15,601 bases of DNA, from NCBI GenBank assembly GCA_022701845.1, contig JAKONS010000410.1, forward strand, positions 1 to 15,601, read 5' to 3'. This document shows, one piece after another, positions 14,911 to 15,601 of the stretch (the stretch's first letter is position 1; each line of letters begins with the position of its first letter). Under the pieces are notes generated by a model that saw only the letters and a program-made list of their open reading frames with translations, had not been told where the DNA came from and ran no database searches. The position numbers and the translations under genes are program-made. This stretch comes from Burkholderiaceae bacterium. Lineage in GTDB: Bacteria; Pseudomonadota; Gammaproteobacteria; Burkholderiales; Burkholderiaceae.

Positions 14911-14938
14911 CGCGGGGCCTTACGGGCCCTGCGCTTTT
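14911..14938 (+). terminator. Intrinsic terminator ending the cellulose operon
   Basis: A 9-bp stem, 14911-14919 (CGCGGGGCC) with 14925-14933 (GGCCCTGCG; one G:T pair), encloses the loop TTACG, followed by C and TTTT (14935-14938). It begins 6 nt after the AlgF-like stop. The T-tract is short but the stem is strong, so termination is likely and separates the operon from the M23-like gene. Confidence 0.75.
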
Positions 14939-14943
14939 GCGCA

Positions 14944-14973
14944 TGTGAGCGCGTGCTCACAAATCACTAGAAT
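14944..14973 (+). promoter_or_regulatory. Candidate promoter with overlapping dyad upstream of the M23-like gene
   Basis: TGTGAGC (14944-14950) and GCTCACA (14955-14961) form a perfect 7-bp inverted repeat with a 4-nt centre. TAGAAT (14968-14973) is a good -10 (5 of 6 to TATAAT). The position 17 nt upstream falls on GTGAGC inside the dyad, a poor -35, so a bound regulator could either block or replace -35 contact. The regulator is unknown. Confidence 0.4.
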
Positions 14974-14980
14974 CGCCCAC

Positions 14981-15005
14981 CCGCAGCGCTGTGCTGCGGT
15001 TTCTT
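14981..15005 (+). promoter_or_regulatory. Hairpin with T-rich tail in the leader of the M23-like gene
   Basis: CCGCAGC (14981-14987), loop GCTGT, GCTGCGG (14993-14999) is a perfect 7-bp stem followed by TTTCTTC. It resembles an intrinsic terminator placed 8 nt downstream of the candidate -10 and at the very start of the open frame. It could be an attenuator, a second terminator for read-through from the cellulose operon, or a translation-blocking hairpin. Confidence 0.35.
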
Positions 15006-15006
15006 C

Positions 15007-15601
15007 GTGGCGGTTCTCTTGGTCATCAGCCCCCCTTTCCTGCCTGCGCCGATTGCCGGCGAGTCCGACGCCGCCTGGCTCGACCGGGCCTTCTGCCGCC
15101 CCTGCACCCGCGCTCTGAACGTCGAGGCCACGAGCGGCTCGTTCCCGGTCAGTTCTTCCCTCATGTGGCACACCGGCCTGCACTTGGTAGCGCCCCATGA
15201 GGACCGCGTCTACCAGCCCGCCCGCGCCGTAGCAGACGGCAAGGTCATCTACCTGCGCCGCCCCACCCAGCGCACCTCGGCTCCCGAGCACGGGCTGAAC
15301 TACTCGCCCAACGGCGAGGTCCAGTGGACCGACGACGGCTGCGTGATCCTCGAGCACAGCACCGAGCTCGGTGCGCTTGACGGCATCGCCGTCACCTTCA
15401 CCTGGTTCAGCCTGACGATGCACCTGTCGACGATCGATCCTGCAGTGAAGCTGCACCAGCGCCTCTGGCGCAAGGACCCGCTCGGCAAGGCCGGCAGCAT
15501 CTACGGCGCAGGCGCCCAGATCCACTTCGAGGTCTGCTGCGACACCACCCAGCTCAAGCGCCTGATCGGCAGGGAGCCCGCCTGGATCGAGCTCGACCGG
15601 G
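15007..15601 (+). CDS. M23/LytM-like secreted protein, partial (runs off right edge)
   Basis: The open frame runs from the stop at 14968 to the right edge without interruption. A hydrophobic start (VAVLLVISPPFLPAPIAG) looks like an export signal. WHTGLHLVAP followed by ARAVADGKVIYLRRP resembles the N-terminal half of an M23/LytM metallopeptidase fold; TWFSLTMHLS and GAQIHFEV match the later YxHLS and HxHFE-like strands. WTDDGCVILEHSTELG and LWRKDPLGKAGSIYGAG are typical of an M23-like family seen near type VI secretion genes in Burkholderiales (family recollection, not searched). The motif residues are altered: HxxxH instead of HxxxD, and Q-I-H instead of H-x-H, so peptidase activity is doubtful. 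The start is uncertain: GTG 15007 is chosen, CTG 14989, TTG 15019 or ATG 15163 are alternatives. Codon use (GTA, GCA, CTT, CAT) is less GC-biased than in the bcs genes. Confidence 0.6.
   Translation, partial: MAVLLVISPPFLPAPIAGESDAAWLDRAFCRPCTRALNVEATSGSFPVSSSLMWHTGLHLVAPHEDRVYQPARAVADGKVIYLRRPTQRTSAPEHGLNYSPNGEVQWTDDGCVILEHSTELGALDGIAVTFTWFSLTMHLSTIDPAVKLHQRLWRKDPLGKAGSIYGAGAQIHFEVCCDTTQLKRLIGREPAWIELDR

Noticed and set aside
14944..14961. CRP or LacI operator resemblance of TGTGAGC-N4-GCTCACA
   Set aside because: The CRP consensus needs TGTGA-N6-TCACA, here the gap is 8; the symmetric lac operator has no 4-nt insertion. Kept only as an unspecified dyad.
14991..15200. 69-codon open frame starting GTG 14991
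   Set aside because: It is Arg/Pro-rich; the overlapping frame with WHTGLH and IHFEV motifs is the credible gene.
1..15601. CRISPR arrays, tRNA or rRNA genes, insertion sequences
   Set aside because: No regularly spaced direct repeats, no tRNA/rRNA-like segments and no transposase-like proteins were seen.

Overview
The window is a bacterial cellulose synthesis and export locus (bcs) from a very GC-rich Gram-negative bacterium. The coding strand is strongly biased to G/C at third positions. The gene set (bcsD, bcsP, bcsQ, bcsA, bcsB, bcsZ, bcsC, with no bcsE, bcsF or bcsG) is the type I bcs arrangement common in Betaproteobacteria. Codon use, the MFS neighbour and a partial gene resembling secretion-associated M23-like proteins suggest Burkholderiales, perhaps Comamonadaceae. 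The taxonomy is inference, not a database result.

Layout. 1-571 (minus): 5' part of an MFS exporter gene running off the left edge. 572-717: AT-rich divergent regulatory region with an 18-bp dyad. 718-7168 (plus): tightly packed bcsD, bcsP, bcsQ, bcsA, bcsB; from bcsP to bcsB the junctions are 1-4 nt overlaps. 7169-7341: gap with an inverted repeat and a convincing intrinsic terminator. 7342-9345: separate gene for the BcsC outer-membrane beta-barrel. 9346-9489: hairpin-rich, repeat-like spacer. 9490-10719: bcsZ endoglucanase. 10695-13571: BcsC periplasmic TPR scaffold with no barrel. 13593-14246 and 14243-14905: an SGNH-fold protein and an AlgF-like periplasmic protein, resembling the WssF/WssG part of a cellulose O-acetylation module. 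14911-14938: terminator. 14939-15006: promoter/leader with two dyads. 15007-15601: partial M23-like secreted protein, apparently unrelated to cellulose.

How the genes work together. BcsA polymerises UDP-glucose and extrudes the chain when its PilZ domain binds c-di-GMP. BcsB is the periplasmic partner. BcsQ and BcsP are cytoplasmic accessory proteins. BcsD organises the chains in the periplasm. The TPR BcsC and the separate barrel would form the route through periplasm and outer membrane. BcsZ trims glucan. The SGNH and AlgF-like proteins probably modify the polymer with acetyl groups.

The most unusual point is that BcsC is encoded as two non-adjacent genes, a TPR scaffold and a barrel, which share a homologous ~80-residue segment. 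This looks like duplication of bcsC followed by complementary loss. The result resembles the two-protein AlgK/AlgE layout of alginate export. Also notable: the acetylation module lacks any MBOAT acyltransferase gene in this window, and its SGNH protein has no room for a signal peptide.
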